A stretch of 64,000 nucleotides of DNA from Stutzerimonas stutzeri SDM-LAC. GTDB taxonomy: Bacteria > Pseudomonadota > Gammaproteobacteria > Pseudomonadales > Pseudomonadaceae. The DNA lies in the NCBI RefSeq assembly GCF_000235745.1, contig NZ_AGSX01000046.1:1-64000 (forward strand), read 5' to 3'. Below the pieces are notes generated by a model. The model made no database searches. It saw only the letters and a program-made list of their open reading frames with translations, and was not told the DNA's origin. The translations under genes were made by a program, and so were the position numbers. Shown here in pieces: positions 17,035 through 25,897 of this stretch (its first letter is position 1; the number at the start of each line of letters is the position of its first letter).

Positions 17035-18153
17035 ATGAAGGTTCTGATTACTGGGGCTAATGGCTTTGTCGGCCAGAATCTCATCGCACACTTGGCCGAG
17101 CGCGTCGACATTGAGGTGCTACGTTTTACCCGTGAGGATTCGCTGGAAAACCTGCCTTGCCTGGTTGCTCAGGTGGAATGCATCTTTCATCTCGCCGGCG
17201 TCAATCGCCCACAAGACCCGCAGGAATTTCATACCGGCAATACCGATTTGACCCGTACGCTGTGCGAAGCCATCAAATCCTCTGGCCGGCAGATCCCGGT
17301 GATTTACACCTCTTCCAGCCAGGCGGAGCTGGATAACCTCTATGGCAGCAGCAAGCGGGGCGCTGAGCAGGCGTTACTGGAGCTGCAGTCCACCCAGGGC
17401 TCTCCGGTTCATCTGTTTCGCCTGCCTAATGTCTTCGGAAAATGGGCACGACCAAATTACAACTCGGCAGTGGCGACCTTCTGTCATAACATCGCGCGTG
17501 ATATGCCAATCCAGATCAATGATTCCGCCGCGCGTATCAATCTCGTCTACATCGATGATGTGATCAGTCAGTTCGTTGCGATCATGGATGGCAAGTTGGC
17601 CGGGAAGCCTTTCGTCGGTGTTGAACCGCAATACAGCATTTCGGTTGGCGAGCTGGCCGAGCAGTTGTATGCCTTCCGTGATAGCCGCAAGTCCATGCTC
17701 ACCGAGCCTGTAGGTGGCGGTTTGATCAGAGCGTTGTATTCCACTTATCTGAGCTACCTGCCACCCGAGCGCTTCACCTACAAGGTGCCCAGGTATGGTG
17801 ATCCACGCGGCGTCTTCGTGGAAATGCTCAAAACCAGAGATTCGGGGCAGTTCTCCTTTTTTACGGCTCATCCCGGTATTACTCGTGGTGGGCATTACCA
17901 TCATTCCAAGACGGAAAAATTCCTGGTCATCAAGGGCAAGGCCTGTTTCCGTTTTCGGCATATCCTGACTGGTCAGTTCTACGAACTGTTCACCACCGGA
18001 GAGCGGTCGGAAATCGTCGAAACTGTCCCGGGTTGGACGCATGACATCACCAACGTAGGCGAGGACGAGATGATCGTGATGCTGTGGGCTAACGAAATCT
18101 TCGATCGTGAACACCCCGATACCTATGCTCGGCCAGTCGGCACCGAAGCCTGA
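17035..18153 (+). CDS. wbjC: Reductase-cupin fusion for UDP-L-FucNAc (WbjC/FnlB/CapF)
   Basis: Bifunctional-looking protein (372 residues): an N-terminal SDR domain with TGANGFVGQNL, and a C-terminal cupin (about residues 255-365) with GGHYHHSKTEKF as the metal-binding strand. In the CapF family the pair of domains carries out epimerisation and NADPH-dependent reduction at C4 to give the UDP-L-PneNAc/talosamine-type product. It sits in the conserved wbjBCD order. The expected YxxxK appears as YGSSK in the SDR half. Confidence 0.92.
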   Translation: MKVLITGANGFVGQNLIAHLAERVDIEVLRFTREDSLENLPCLVAQVECIFHLAGVNRPQDPQEFHTGNTDLTRTLCEAIKSSGRQIPVIYTSSSQAELDNLYGSSKRGAEQALLELQSTQGSPVHLFRLPNVFGKWARPNYNSAVATFCHNIARDMPIQINDSAARINLVYIDDVISQFVAIMDGKLAGKPFVGVEPQYSISVGELAEQLYAFRDSRKSMLTEPVGGGLIRALYSTYLSYLPPERFTYKVPRYGDPRGVFVEMLKTRDSGQFSFFTAHPGITRGGHYHHSKTEKFLVIKGKACFRFRHILTGQFYELFTTGERSEIVETVPGWTHDITNVGEDEMIVMLWANEIFDREHPDTYARPVGTEA

Positions 18154-18172
18154 GTACGAACAGGAAACCGCA

Positions 18173-19303
18173 ATGAAGAAGCTGAGAGTCGTAACCGTAG
18201 TAGGTACTCGCCCCGAAATCATTCGCCTGTCGAGGGTGATGGCCAAGCTGGATGAATACTGTGAGCATGTGCTGGTGCATACCGGCCAGAACTACGATTA
18301 CGAACTGAACGAAATCTTTTTCCAGGATCTGGGCATTCGCAAGCCGGATCATTTCCTCAATGCTGCCGGTGCCAGCGGTGCGGAAACCATCGGTAATGTG
18401 ATCATCGCTGTGGACCGCGTGCTTGCTGAAGTACAGCCCGAAGCGCTTCTGGTACTGGGTGATACGAACAGTTGTATGGCTGTGATCCCGGCCAAGCGCC
18501 GCAAGATTCCCACCTTCCATATGGAAGCGGGGAACCGTTGCTTCGACATGCGCGTGCCGGAAGAGATCAATCGCCGCATCGTTGATCACACGGCCGATAT
18601 CAACCTGACCTACAGCACCATTGCCCGCGATTATCTGCTACGCGAAGGGTTGTCCCCGGACATGGTGATCAAGACCGGCAGCCCGATGTTCGAGGTGCTC
18701 AATTATTACCGCGAGGGTATCGAGGCTTCCGATGTGCTGGAACGGCTCGGCCTTGAGGCCGGCAAGTTTTTCGTGGTCAGTGCACACCGTGAAGAGAATG
18801 TCGACTCCGACAAAAACTTCCTCAAGCTGGTTGAGGTGCTGAATACCGTCGCTGCGCACTATGGCTTCCCGGTAATCGTCTCTACTCATCCGCGCACCCA
18901 GAAGCGCGTGGATGCAATGGGCGCGCAGTTCCACGCCAATGTTCGCCTGCTCAAGCCGCTGGGCTTCAAGGACTACAACAAGCTGCAACTCACTGCTAAG
19001 GCAGTGTTGTCTGATAGCGGCACGATCAACGAAGAGTCTTCAATCCTAAACTTCCCTGCGTTGAATATCCGCGAAGCGCATGAACGCCCGGAAGGCATGG
19101 AGGAGGCCGCGGCGATGATGGTCGGTCTTGAGAGGGAACGTGTGTTGCAAGGGCTCCAGGTTCTCGAAAGCCAAGGACGTAATGCAGAGCGTAGCTTGCG
19201 CTTGGTGGCGGATTACAGCATGCCGAATGTATCGGACAAGGTAGTGCGTATTATCCACAGCTATCGGGATTATGTGATGCGCACGGTTTGGAAGCGGTAT
19301 TGA
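18173..19303 (+). CDS. wbjD: UDP-L-FucNAc-forming 2-epimerase (WbjD/FnlC/CapG)
   Basis: GT-B-fold UDP-HexNAc 2-epimerase (376 residues), last enzyme of the UDP-L-FucNAc route. Family motifs are VVGTRPEIIR, HTGQNYD, GDTNS, HMEAGNR and SDSGTINEE. The ATG at 18173 is chosen because AGGAAA precedes it at proper distance; the in-frame sequence before it overlaps wbjC and does not resemble the family. The stop shares bases with the next start (TGATG). Confidence 0.93.
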   Translation: MKKLRVVTVVGTRPEIIRLSRVMAKLDEYCEHVLVHTGQNYDYELNEIFFQDLGIRKPDHFLNAAGASGAETIGNVIIAVDRVLAEVQPEALLVLGDTNSCMAVIPAKRRKIPTFHMEAGNRCFDMRVPEEINRRIVDHTADINLTYSTIARDYLLREGLSPDMVIKTGSPMFEVLNYYREGIEASDVLERLGLEAGKFFVVSAHREENVDSDKNFLKLVEVLNTVAAHYGFPVIVSTHPRTQKRVDAMGAQFHANVRLLKPLGFKDYNKLQLTAKAVLSDSGTINEESSILNFPALNIREAHERPEGMEEAAAMMVGLERERVLQGLQVLESQGRNAERSLRLVADYSMPNVSDKVVRIIHSYRDYVMRTVWKRY

Positions 19304-20472
19304 TGTCTAGAAGACTGGACCTGGTTATTATCAATCGAAGCTTCTGGCCGATTTATCCCGTGATTGGTGAGGCCCTGATGCGTTTCGCCGAGCAGCACGC
19401 CCAGATGCAGTCTGTTGGCGTAATTCTTCAGGACCACGCCGATATTAAGAAACACCTTGCGTGTGAGCAACGCGGGGACAAGGTTGGCTTTTATCCCTGC
19501 CGTGCTTTTTCTGTCTCTGGCAGTAGTATTGTGCGACGTGCCGCCGACGCGGTGTTTTTTATGTTGTGGGTGTTCGCAGTTCTGCTGATAAAGCGCCCCA
19601 AGAAAGTGTATGTGTCTACTGACCCGCCGGTTCTGGTGCCCTTCATCGTGATGGTGTACAGCAGGGTTTTTCGGGCGCGGTATGTGTATCACCTGCAGGA
19701 CATTCACCCCGAAGCGGCTAATGTTGTTTTTCCTGTACGGCCAGCAATTTATCGTTTTTTGCGCTGGCTCGATACAATTACGATGCGAAACGCCAATCTT
19801 CTGATCACAATTACTGAGGAAATGGCCACGGAAATTAAGGAGCGATCCGGCACGCTGTCTCCTGTTCAAATTTTGTCGAACCCTTCCGTATCCTTCGACG
19901 AGGTAGTGCTGCCTGAAAAAAAACGACTCGGATTCGCCTTCTGTGGGAATGCTGGGCGTTTGCAGCGGATACCTTTATTGATTCAGGCTATTGAGCAGTA
20001 TTGTGCGGGTGGGGGGAAATTACCCTTTGTTTTTGCTGGTGCTGGCGTGTTCTCTGAGAATTTAAAGGAGCTTGCAGCCAAGCATGGCAACGTCACCTAC
20101 TTCGGGTTCATTTCGGCACTCGAAGCAGCTCAGTTGAATGCTGACTATCAATGGGCTCTCCTACCAATTGAAGATGAGGTGACTCGCTTTGCCTTCCCTA
20201 GTAAGTCATCTTCCTACGTTTTCTCAGGAGCTTTGGTTGCAGCTATCTGTGGAACGGGAACCAGTGTTGCCAAGTGGGTTTTGGAAAACAAGTTGGGGGT
20301 AGTCCTCGATCCCACGGCTGACAGACTCTGCCAGTTTTTCCTTGCTGTTGAAAGTGGAGACTTGTCTCCTGAGTCTTTCGATACTGACCGTGAAAAGCTC
20401 AAAGAACATCTGGGGTTTGATGTTTTTGTTGAGCGCTTGAGCCAACTGGTGATAAGTGAGCGGAGTATTTGA
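19303..20472 (+). CDS. wbjE: Glycosyltransferase (WbjE/WbuB family)
   Basis: GT-B glycosyltransferase of family 4 type (389 residues), matching WbjE/WbuB-like proteins that follow wbjBCD and are credited with adding L-FucNAc to the lipid-linked first sugar. There is a membrane-seeking segment around residues 85-120 (VFFMLWVFAVLLI and VLVPFIVMV), an HLQDIHPE motif, and an FVFAGAG/donor-side region with the E-x7-E-like region replaced by AFPSKSSSY. Start and wbjD stop overlap (TGATG), which points to coupled translation. Confidence 0.85.
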   Translation: MSRRLDLVIINRSFWPIYPVIGEALMRFAEQHAQMQSVGVILQDHADIKKHLACEQRGDKVGFYPCRAFSVSGSSIVRRAADAVFFMLWVFAVLLIKRPKKVYVSTDPPVLVPFIVMVYSRVFRARYVYHLQDIHPEAANVVFPVRPAIYRFLRWLDTITMRNANLLITITEEMATEIKERSGTLSPVQILSNPSVSFDEVVLPEKKRLGFAFCGNAGRLQRIPLLIQAIEQYCAGGGKLPFVFAGAGVFSENLKELAAKHGNVTYFGFISALEAAQLNADYQWALLPIEDEVTRFAFPSKSSSYVFSGALVAAICGTGTSVAKWVLENKLGVVLDPTADRLCQFFLAVESGDLSPESFDTDREKLKEHLGFDVFVERLSQLVISERSI

Positions 20473-20474
20473 GG

Positions 20475-21413
20475 ATGACAAAAATAGTGCTAACTGGAGC
20501 TAACGGATTCGTTGGCTCTGCCTTGAGAGCTGAACTGGCATCTGACTCTGGTATTCATCTAGTAACTGCGGTACGCAGGGAGAGGACACGTCCTGACTGC
20601 GTTTCTGTAGGCAATATTGATGGGAGCACGGACTTTTCTGAAGCTCTAGCAGGCGTCGAAGTCGTCATTCATGCAGCTGCCCGTGCCCATATCATGCGTG
20701 ATGAGGTGAATGATCCCCTTGCCGAATACCGTAAGGTTAATGTTGAGGGCACGTTGAACTTGGCACGCCAGTCAGTTGCCGCCGGAGTTCGGCGTTTTGT
20801 ATTTCTGAGTTCGATTAAAGTCAACGGTGAGGCGACCGCCCCGGGAAATTCATTTCACGCCGATGACGTGCTGTCGCCAGAGGATGCCTATGGTGTTTCG
20901 AAGTTGGAGGCTGAGCAGGGATTAATACTGTTGGCCGCTGAAACTGGCATGGAGATGGTCATTATTCGGCCGCCATTGGTGTACGGTCCCGGCGTAAAGG
21001 GCAATTTTGCCAGCATGATCAAGCTGATCGATAAAGGTGTCCCGCTTCCCCTTGGGGCCATCCATAACAAGCGTTCCCTAGTAGGGATCGGCAATTTGGT
21101 CGACCTGATTATCCGCTGCATTGATCATCCCGCTGCTGCCAATCAGGTGTTCCTCGCAGGAGATGGTGCGGATTTGTCGACAACAGAGCTGTTGCGTGGG
21201 GTAGGCAGGGCAATTGGTAAGCCTGCCAGGCTGATTCCTGTTCCTGCCGGGATGCTCCAGCTCGGCGCTACTCTGTTGGGTAAAAAGGCTATGGCCCAGC
21301 GATTGCTGGGCTCGCTGCAAGTAGATATCAGCAAGACGTGCGGGTTATTGGACTGGGAGCCGCCCTATACGGTGGAAGAGGGTCTGCGGCGTTGCTTTGA
21401 GCCCTCCAATTGA
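20475..21413 (+). CDS. wbjF: NAD-dependent UDP-sugar 4-reductase/epimerase (WbjF/WbpV-like)
   Basis: Extended SDR (312 residues) with LTGANGFVGS at the N-terminus, a serine in FLSSIKVNGE and YGVSK as catalytic YxxxK pair. In Pseudomonas clusters this gene lies just before the first-sugar transferase and wbpM and is thought to reduce the WbpM 4-keto product to UDP-D-QuiNAc or UDP-D-FucNAc. An ATG after GAGG is chosen over a TTG six bases upstream. Which of the two epimers it makes cannot be told from the sequence. Confidence 0.85.
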   Translation: MTKIVLTGANGFVGSALRAELASDSGIHLVTAVRRERTRPDCVSVGNIDGSTDFSEALAGVEVVIHAAARAHIMRDEVNDPLAEYRKVNVEGTLNLARQSVAAGVRRFVFLSSIKVNGEATAPGNSFHADDVLSPEDAYGVSKLEAEQGLILLAAETGMEMVIIRPPLVYGPGVKGNFASMIKLIDKGVPLPLGAIHNKRSLVGIGNLVDLIIRCIDHPAAANQVFLAGDGADLSTTELLRGVGRAIGKPARLIPVPAGMLQLGATLLGKKAMAQRLLGSLQVDISKTCGLLDWEPPYTVEEGLRRCFEPSN

Positions 21414-21431
21414 CTGTTTGTAGGTGACGGT

Positions 21432-21980
21432 GTGATTCGTGTTTTCGATTTTGTATTCGCGCTTCTAGGCTTGCTTTTCGGCTTCCCCGTACTGGCGGCG
21501 CTGACGCTTATTGGATTGTTCGATACGGGCTCGCCGATTTTCCGGCAGGTGCGGGTTGGCCGTGATCAAAAGCCTTTTACCTTGGTCAAGTTCCGTACGA
21601 TGAAGCTGGATACCGTATCGGTTGCCACTCATCTGGCCAGCAGTGCATCCATTACCCGTTTTGGTCACTTCCTGCGCAAGACCAAGCTGGATGAGCTACC
21701 GCAGCTGTGGAATGTGCTTAAGGGCGAAATGAGCTTGGTTGGGCCGCGTCCGGGCTTGTTCAATCAAGAAGAGTTAACGGCTGAGCGCGCCAAGCGCGGC
21801 GTATTCGATGTTCGACCTGGAGTTACTGGGTTGGCGCAGGTGAACGAGATCGATATGTCCACACCAGCCTTATTAGCGGAAACGGACCAGAAGATGATCC
21901 AGAGCCTTACAGTAGCGGATTATTTCAAATACATCTTTATGACGGTGGGTGGTAGAGGAACAGGTGACAGGGTTCGCTGA
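21432..21980 (+). CDS. Small monotopic phosphoglycosyl transferase (PglC-like)
   Basis: Bacterial sugar transferase (PF02397 type, 182 residues, PglC-sized). It has one N-terminal re-entrant hydrophobic helix ([18 protein letters not shown]), the KFRTM motif, the catalytic Asp-Glu pair in [22 protein letters not shown] and the family-like tail GxGTGDRVR. It would move the first sugar 1-phosphate from UDP-sugar to undecaprenyl phosphate at the inner membrane. GTG start. P. aeruginosa clusters with wbjB-F usually have the unrelated polytopic WbpL in this position. Confidence 0.88.
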   Translation: MIRVFDFVFALLGLLFGFPVLAALTLIGLFDTGSPIFRQVRVGRDQKPFTLVKFRTMKLDTVSVATHLASSASITRFGHFLRKTKLDELPQLWNVLKGEMSLVGPRPGLFNQEELTAERAKRGVFDVRPGVTGLAQVNEIDMSTPALLAETDQKMIQSLTVADYFKYIFMTVGGRGTGDRVR

Positions 21981-22173
21981 CGTCGCTGTGCTTCTGTTGA
22001 GCTTATTGTTATCTGGCGGAAGTCGCTTCGGTTGCCGTGTAGGATTCAGCTTTTGCCAGCAACCCAGCTCTTACAAAGGATTATATAGACTTTCTATAGG
22101 CAGGCTGTGGTCGCGAATAGGCCTGTGTTTTCATACGAACGCGCGGTAAGGTTGATTGAATTGAGGTTTTCCT

Positions 22174-24186
22174 GTGTTGAGACTGGCTGAAAAACTGCGT
22201 TCCTGCCTGGTAAGGCTGCCTCGCCGACAGAAGCGTGTCGTACAGGTGGCCACGGATGTGCTGCTAGTCTGGGTTGCACTCTGGCTGGCTTTTTTCGTTC
22301 GTCTAGGGGAATCCGATTTTGTTGAGCCGCTTGGGGGACATGCCTGGCTGTTCGGCATAGCACCGCTGGTTTCGATCCCCTTCTTCATCCGCTTCGGCAT
22401 GTACCGTGCGGTAATGCGATACTTTGGCAATGATGCGCTGATTGCGATCGCAAAGGCCGTGACGCTCTCGGCGCTGCTTCTTTCGTTGGCGGTCTACTGG
22501 CGCACCGATGCGCCCAAGCTGATTCCACGTTCAATGGTATTCAATTATTGGTGGCTGAGCCTGTTTTTGATCGGCGGTTTGCGCTTGGTAATGCGCCAGT
22601 ACTTTATGGGTGATTGGTTTTCTGCGGATTCACCCACCAGGTTCAAGGGCGGCGACGCGGGGTTGCCAAAGGTCGCAGTCTACGGAGCGGGTGCTGCCGG
22701 CAATCAGCTGATAGCGGCATTGCGCCTGGGCCGGGGGATGCGCCCGGTCGCATTCATTGATGATGATTCCAACCTATTCAACCGGAGCATCGCCGGGCTG
22801 CGGGTGTATTCGCCCAAGCATATCCAGCAGATGATCGATGAGACGGGCTGCAACGAGATTCTTTTGGCGATCCCTTCGGCCTCTCGTGCGCGCCGGCGTG
22901 AGGTGCTGGAGACGCTGGAGCCCTATCCGTTGCATGTGCGCAGCGTGCCGGGCTTTATGGATCTGGCCAGCGGGCGAGTGAAAGTTGAGGACATTCAGGA
23001 AGTGGATATCGCGGACCTGCTTGGACGCGATGCCGTACCGCCGCAGCAGGCGCTGTTCGAGAAATGTATTCTCGGCAAGGTGGTGATGGTGACTGGCGCA
23101 GGCGGCTCGATTGGCTCGGAGCTGTGCCGGCAGATTCTCTCGAACAAGCCCAAGGCGTTGCTGTTGTTCGAGCATAGCGAGTTCAATCTCTACAGCATTC
23201 ACATCGAACTGGAGCGGACGATTGAGCGAGCTTCCTTGCCGATCAAATTGGTGCCGATTCTGGGTTCCATCCGCAATCCTGACCGTCTGTTGGATGTAAT
23301 GCGCACCTGGCAGGTCGAGACGATCTATCACGCGGCCGCTTACAAGCATGTGCCCATGGTGGAGCACAACGTTGCTGAAGGTGTGCTGAATAATGTGTTG
23401 GGCACCATGAACACGGCCCAGGCCGCCGTGCAGGCTGGTGTGGCCAACTTCGTACTGATCTCCACCGACAAGGCAGTGCGGCCTACCAACGTAATGGGCA
23501 GTACCAAGCGGGTGGCCGAGATGATCTTGCAGGCGCTGAGCCGCGAGACGGCGCCCGTGCTGTTCAATGCGGACGGGGCGGTGCACCACGTTAACAAGAC
23601 TCGGTTCACCATGGTCCGTTTCGGCAATGTGTTGGGTTCGTCCGGGTCGGTCATTCCCCGCTTTTATCAGCAGATTCGTAGCGGTGGCCCGGTGACGGTG
23701 ACTCACCCAAAGATCACTCGTTATTTCATGACCATTCCCGAAGCGGCACAGCTGGTGATCCAGGCGGGCTCGATGGGGCAGGGGGGTGATGTCTTCGTAT
23801 TGGATATGGGCAAGCCGGTAAAGATCGCTGAGCTGGCAGAGAAGCTGATCCACCTGTCTGGCTTGAGCGTGCGTTCGGAGATGTGCCCGCACGGGGACAT
23901 CGCCATCGAATTCACCGGCTTGCGTCCGGGCGAGAAGCTGTATGAAGAGTTGCTGATTGGCGACAACGTGAGCCCGACCGAGCACCCGATGATCATGCGG
24001 GCTGATGAGGAGTATTTCACTTGGGATGTGCTGCGGGGTGTGCTGGCGAACCTGCTCAAGGCTGTTGAGCAGGATAATTATCCGCAGGTTCGGGTGCTGC
24101 TGCGCGAGGTGGTGAGCGGGTATGTGCCTGAGGGCGAGATTGTTGATTTAATTTATCAGCAGCGGAGGGCTGGGCCTGCCGAGTAG
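22174..24186 (+). CDS. wbpM: WbpM: membrane UDP-GlcNAc 4,6-dehydratase
   Basis: Full-length WbpM/PglF-type protein (670 residues): about four N-terminal membrane helices, a CoA-binding-like Rossmann domain (GAGAAGNQL), and a C-terminal SDR domain with GAGGSIGSEL and the STDKAVRPTNVMGSTK stretch (MxxxK form). It makes UDP-4-keto-6-deoxy-GlcNAc, the precursor of D-QuiNAc and D-FucNAc. GTG start preceded by TTGAGG. It is the usual 3' end marker of Pseudomonas O-antigen clusters and already has the host-like GC level. A 193-base gap before it may hold its own promoter, but no clear one was found. Confidence 0.95.
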   Translation: MLRLAEKLRSCLVRLPRRQKRVVQVATDVLLVWVALWLAFFVRLGESDFVEPLGGHAWLFGIAPLVSIPFFIRFGMYRAVMRYFGNDALIAIAKAVTLSALLLSLAVYWRTDAPKLIPRSMVFNYWWLSLFLIGGLRLVMRQYFMGDWFSADSPTRFKGGDAGLPKVAVYGAGAAGNQLIAALRLGRGMRPVAFIDDDSNLFNRSIAGLRVYSPKHIQQMIDETGCNEILLAIPSASRARRREVLETLEPYPLHVRSVPGFMDLASGRVKVEDIQEVDIADLLGRDAVPPQQALFEKCILGKVVMVTGAGGSIGSELCRQILSNKPKALLLFEHSEFNLYSIHIELERTIERASLPIKLVPILGSIRNPDRLLDVMRTWQVETIYHAAAYKHVPMVEHNVAEGVLNNVLGTMNTAQAAVQAGVANFVLISTDKAVRPTNVMGSTKRVAEMILQALSRETAPVLFNADGAVHHVNKTRFTMVRFGNVLGSSGSVIPRFYQQIRSGGPVTVTHPKITRYFMTIPEAAQLVIQAGSMGQGGDVFVLDMGKPVKIAELAEKLIHLSGLSVRSEMCPHGDIAIEFTGLRPGEKLYEELLIGDNVSPTEHPMIMRADEEYFTWDVLRGVLANLLKAVEQDNYPQVRVLLREVVSGYVPEGEIVDLIYQQRRAGPAE

Positions 24187-24261
24187 GGGTCTTTGCCATT
24201 GCCCACTGGTGCGTAGGCGATGCGATCATGGTCTTGAGTGGGAGGGTGCGCGACGTTGACC

Positions 24262-24282
24262 GCCCGGCTTTGCCAAGCGGGC
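24262..24282. terminator. Hairpin between converging wbpM and lipoprotein gene
   Basis: The arms GCCCGGCTT and AAGCGGGC pair over 8 bp with one bulged G around a TGCC loop. It lies in the 136-base space between two converging genes, where a bidirectional stop is expected. No T run follows on either strand, so intrinsic termination is uncertain. Confidence 0.4.
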
Positions 24283-24322
24283 AGGTATTCAGCCGGCAGC
24301 TTCAGGCCAGGTTGACCACTGG

Positions 24323-25048
24323 CTACAGATACGCCGGCTGAAGTATGCCCTCGAGTTCCTCGTAGGGCATTTCCAGAGTCGGATGCCCGCTAGAGTAGGG
24401 CGCGATGCTATAAGCGTCGTATTTGAGGAGCACCTTGTCGCGTAGCAGCGCCACGTTGGCGGTCTGCTGGAAGGGCCAGTGCCGTATGAATTCGGCATCG
24501 TGCCCGTTCGCGACCAGCCAGCGCTGGTGCGCCTTTGCCGCGGCACGCCAGAAGGCGCCTTCCTTGCCAGGCAGCAGCACATCGGCGAGCTTCAACTCCA
24601 GGTCTTGCTCGCGGTCGTAGTTAATGAATCCGCGGCCGGGCATGCCATGGGCGCCGCCGGTATAGAGATAGCTGGAAAGCTCCACCACCAGCAGCGAATC
24701 ATGTTGATCGATCAGTTTGGCCTGCAGATAGCTGCTCCAGCCGGGTCTCGCATCGTGTAGGAAGCTCTGCTGATAGGCTTCGAGCGAGGTTGGCAGGCCG
24801 GCGTCCGGCGTGTTGATGGTCATCTGCCGCAGGCGCCGGTCGATCAGTGCGTTTAGCCCCGCCTCGCCCGCAAACATCTGGGTATCGACGTTTACCAATG
24901 GGCAGCTGTCGTCCGTCTCGGGGCAATTGGCGGCGCGCTGCTCGCTGACGATCTGACGAGGCTCTATGGGCCGATCGCCGCCGAGATGGGCGCAGCCGGC
25001 CATAAGAAGTGCCAGTGCCGAGAGGGCGATGGTTTTGCGGACAGGCAT
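24323..25048 (-). CDS. RsiV/DUF3298-family lipoprotein
   Basis: About 241 residues with an N-terminal lipoprotein signal ending in LLMAGC. The C-terminal part has the DUF3298/RsiV-like pattern, including the SYLYTGGAHGMPG segment and the PYSSGHPTLEMPYEEL segment. In Bacillus RsiV this domain binds lysozyme; here the role is unknown and no sigma factor lies next to it. ATG at 25048; a TTG one codon earlier is equally possible given GGGGAG spacing. Divergent from nudF over a 230-base gap. Confidence 0.8.
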   Translation of the reverse strand: MPVRKTIALSALALLMAGCAHLGGDRPIEPRQIVSEQRAANCPETDDSCPLVNVDTQMFAGEAGLNALIDRRLRQMTINTPDAGLPTSLEAYQQSFLHDARPGWSSYLQAKLIDQHDSLLVVELSSYLYTGGAHGMPGRGFINYDREQDLELKLADVLLPGKEGAFWRAAAKAHQRWLVANGHDAEFIRHWPFQQTANVALLRDKVLLKYDAYSIAPYSSGHPTLEMPYEELEGILQPAYL

Positions 25049-25279
25049 CAACGGATGGAACTCCCCTATGGACGTTTCGGTGCGGATTCGAGTCTATTGC
25101 AGGCGCGAAGTTCGAGGCTGCCCGCCTCGATAAATTTCATCATGCGAGTGGTCTGCAAAGGGCTGCGCCTGAGCAAACGGCGCGCTAGGATGGCAGCAGA
25201 GAGACCGCTCACGCCGTGACGGTTGCAGCCTTTTTCAGCGCCGGCAGGTGCTGGAACAAACCGATTATGTGAGTAGTTC

Positions 25280-25897
25280 ATGAACGATATTTTCCAAGCC
25301 GGCGCCGACGATGTCGAGATCATCAGCCGCGAGCGCTGCTTCAGCGGGTTCTACAATCTTGACCGCTTCCGCCTTCGCCACCGCCTGTTCCGAGGCGGCA
25401 TGGGTGCCGAGATCGAGCGCGAATTGTTTGTTCGTCACGATGCCGTCTGCGTGCTTCCGTATGATCCCCAGCGCGACGAGGTCGTGTTGATCGAGCAGTT
25501 TCGTGTTGGTGCCATGGCGCATGGCGATAACCCATGGCTGGTGGAAACGGTGGCCGGTCTGATCGATAAGGACGAGCAGCCTGAAGAGGTGGCGCGCCGG
25601 GAGTCGATCGAAGAAGCAGGCCTTGAGCTCGGCGAACTCTGGCCGGTGTCTGTTTACTATCCATCCCCGGGCGGCAGCACCGAGCGCATCCATCTCTACG
25701 TAGGGCGCTGCAGCAGTGTCGGCGCTGGCGGCGTGTTCGGGCTGGAAGAGGAGGGTGAGGATATCCGTGCATCTGTGTGGTCTTTTGAAGATGCATTGGA
25801 GGCGCTGCGTGACGGCCGGATCGATAATGCGGCTACGATCATCGCCCTGCAGTGGCTGGCCTTGAACCGCAGCGAGATCAGGGAGGCATGGATATGA
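25280..25897 (+). CDS. nudF: ADP-ribose pyrophosphatase (Nudix)
   Basis: Nudix hydrolase of the ADP-ribose pyrophosphatase group (205 residues), with the box GLIDKDEQPEEVARRESIEE continuing AGL: all metal-binding glutamates are present and Ser occupies the usual hydrophobic position. It cleaves ADP-ribose to AMP and ribose-5-phosphate in the cytoplasm. It starts a run of four conserved Pseudomonas genes before parE. The stop overlaps the DUF1249 start (ATGA). Confidence 0.92.
   Translation: MNDIFQAGADDVEIISRERCFSGFYNLDRFRLRHRLFRGGMGAEIERELFVRHDAVCVLPYDPQRDEVVLIEQFRVGAMAHGDNPWLVETVAGLIDKDEQPEEVARRESIEEAGLELGELWPVSVYYPSPGGSTERIHLYVGRCSSVGAGGVFGLEEEGEDIRASVWSFEDALEALRDGRIDNAATIIALQWLALNRSEIREAWI

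Noticed and set aside
22774-23985. Long open frame on the minus strand inside wbpM
   Set aside because: It is the antisense shadow of a well-conserved gene with high GC; no family motif, no start signal.
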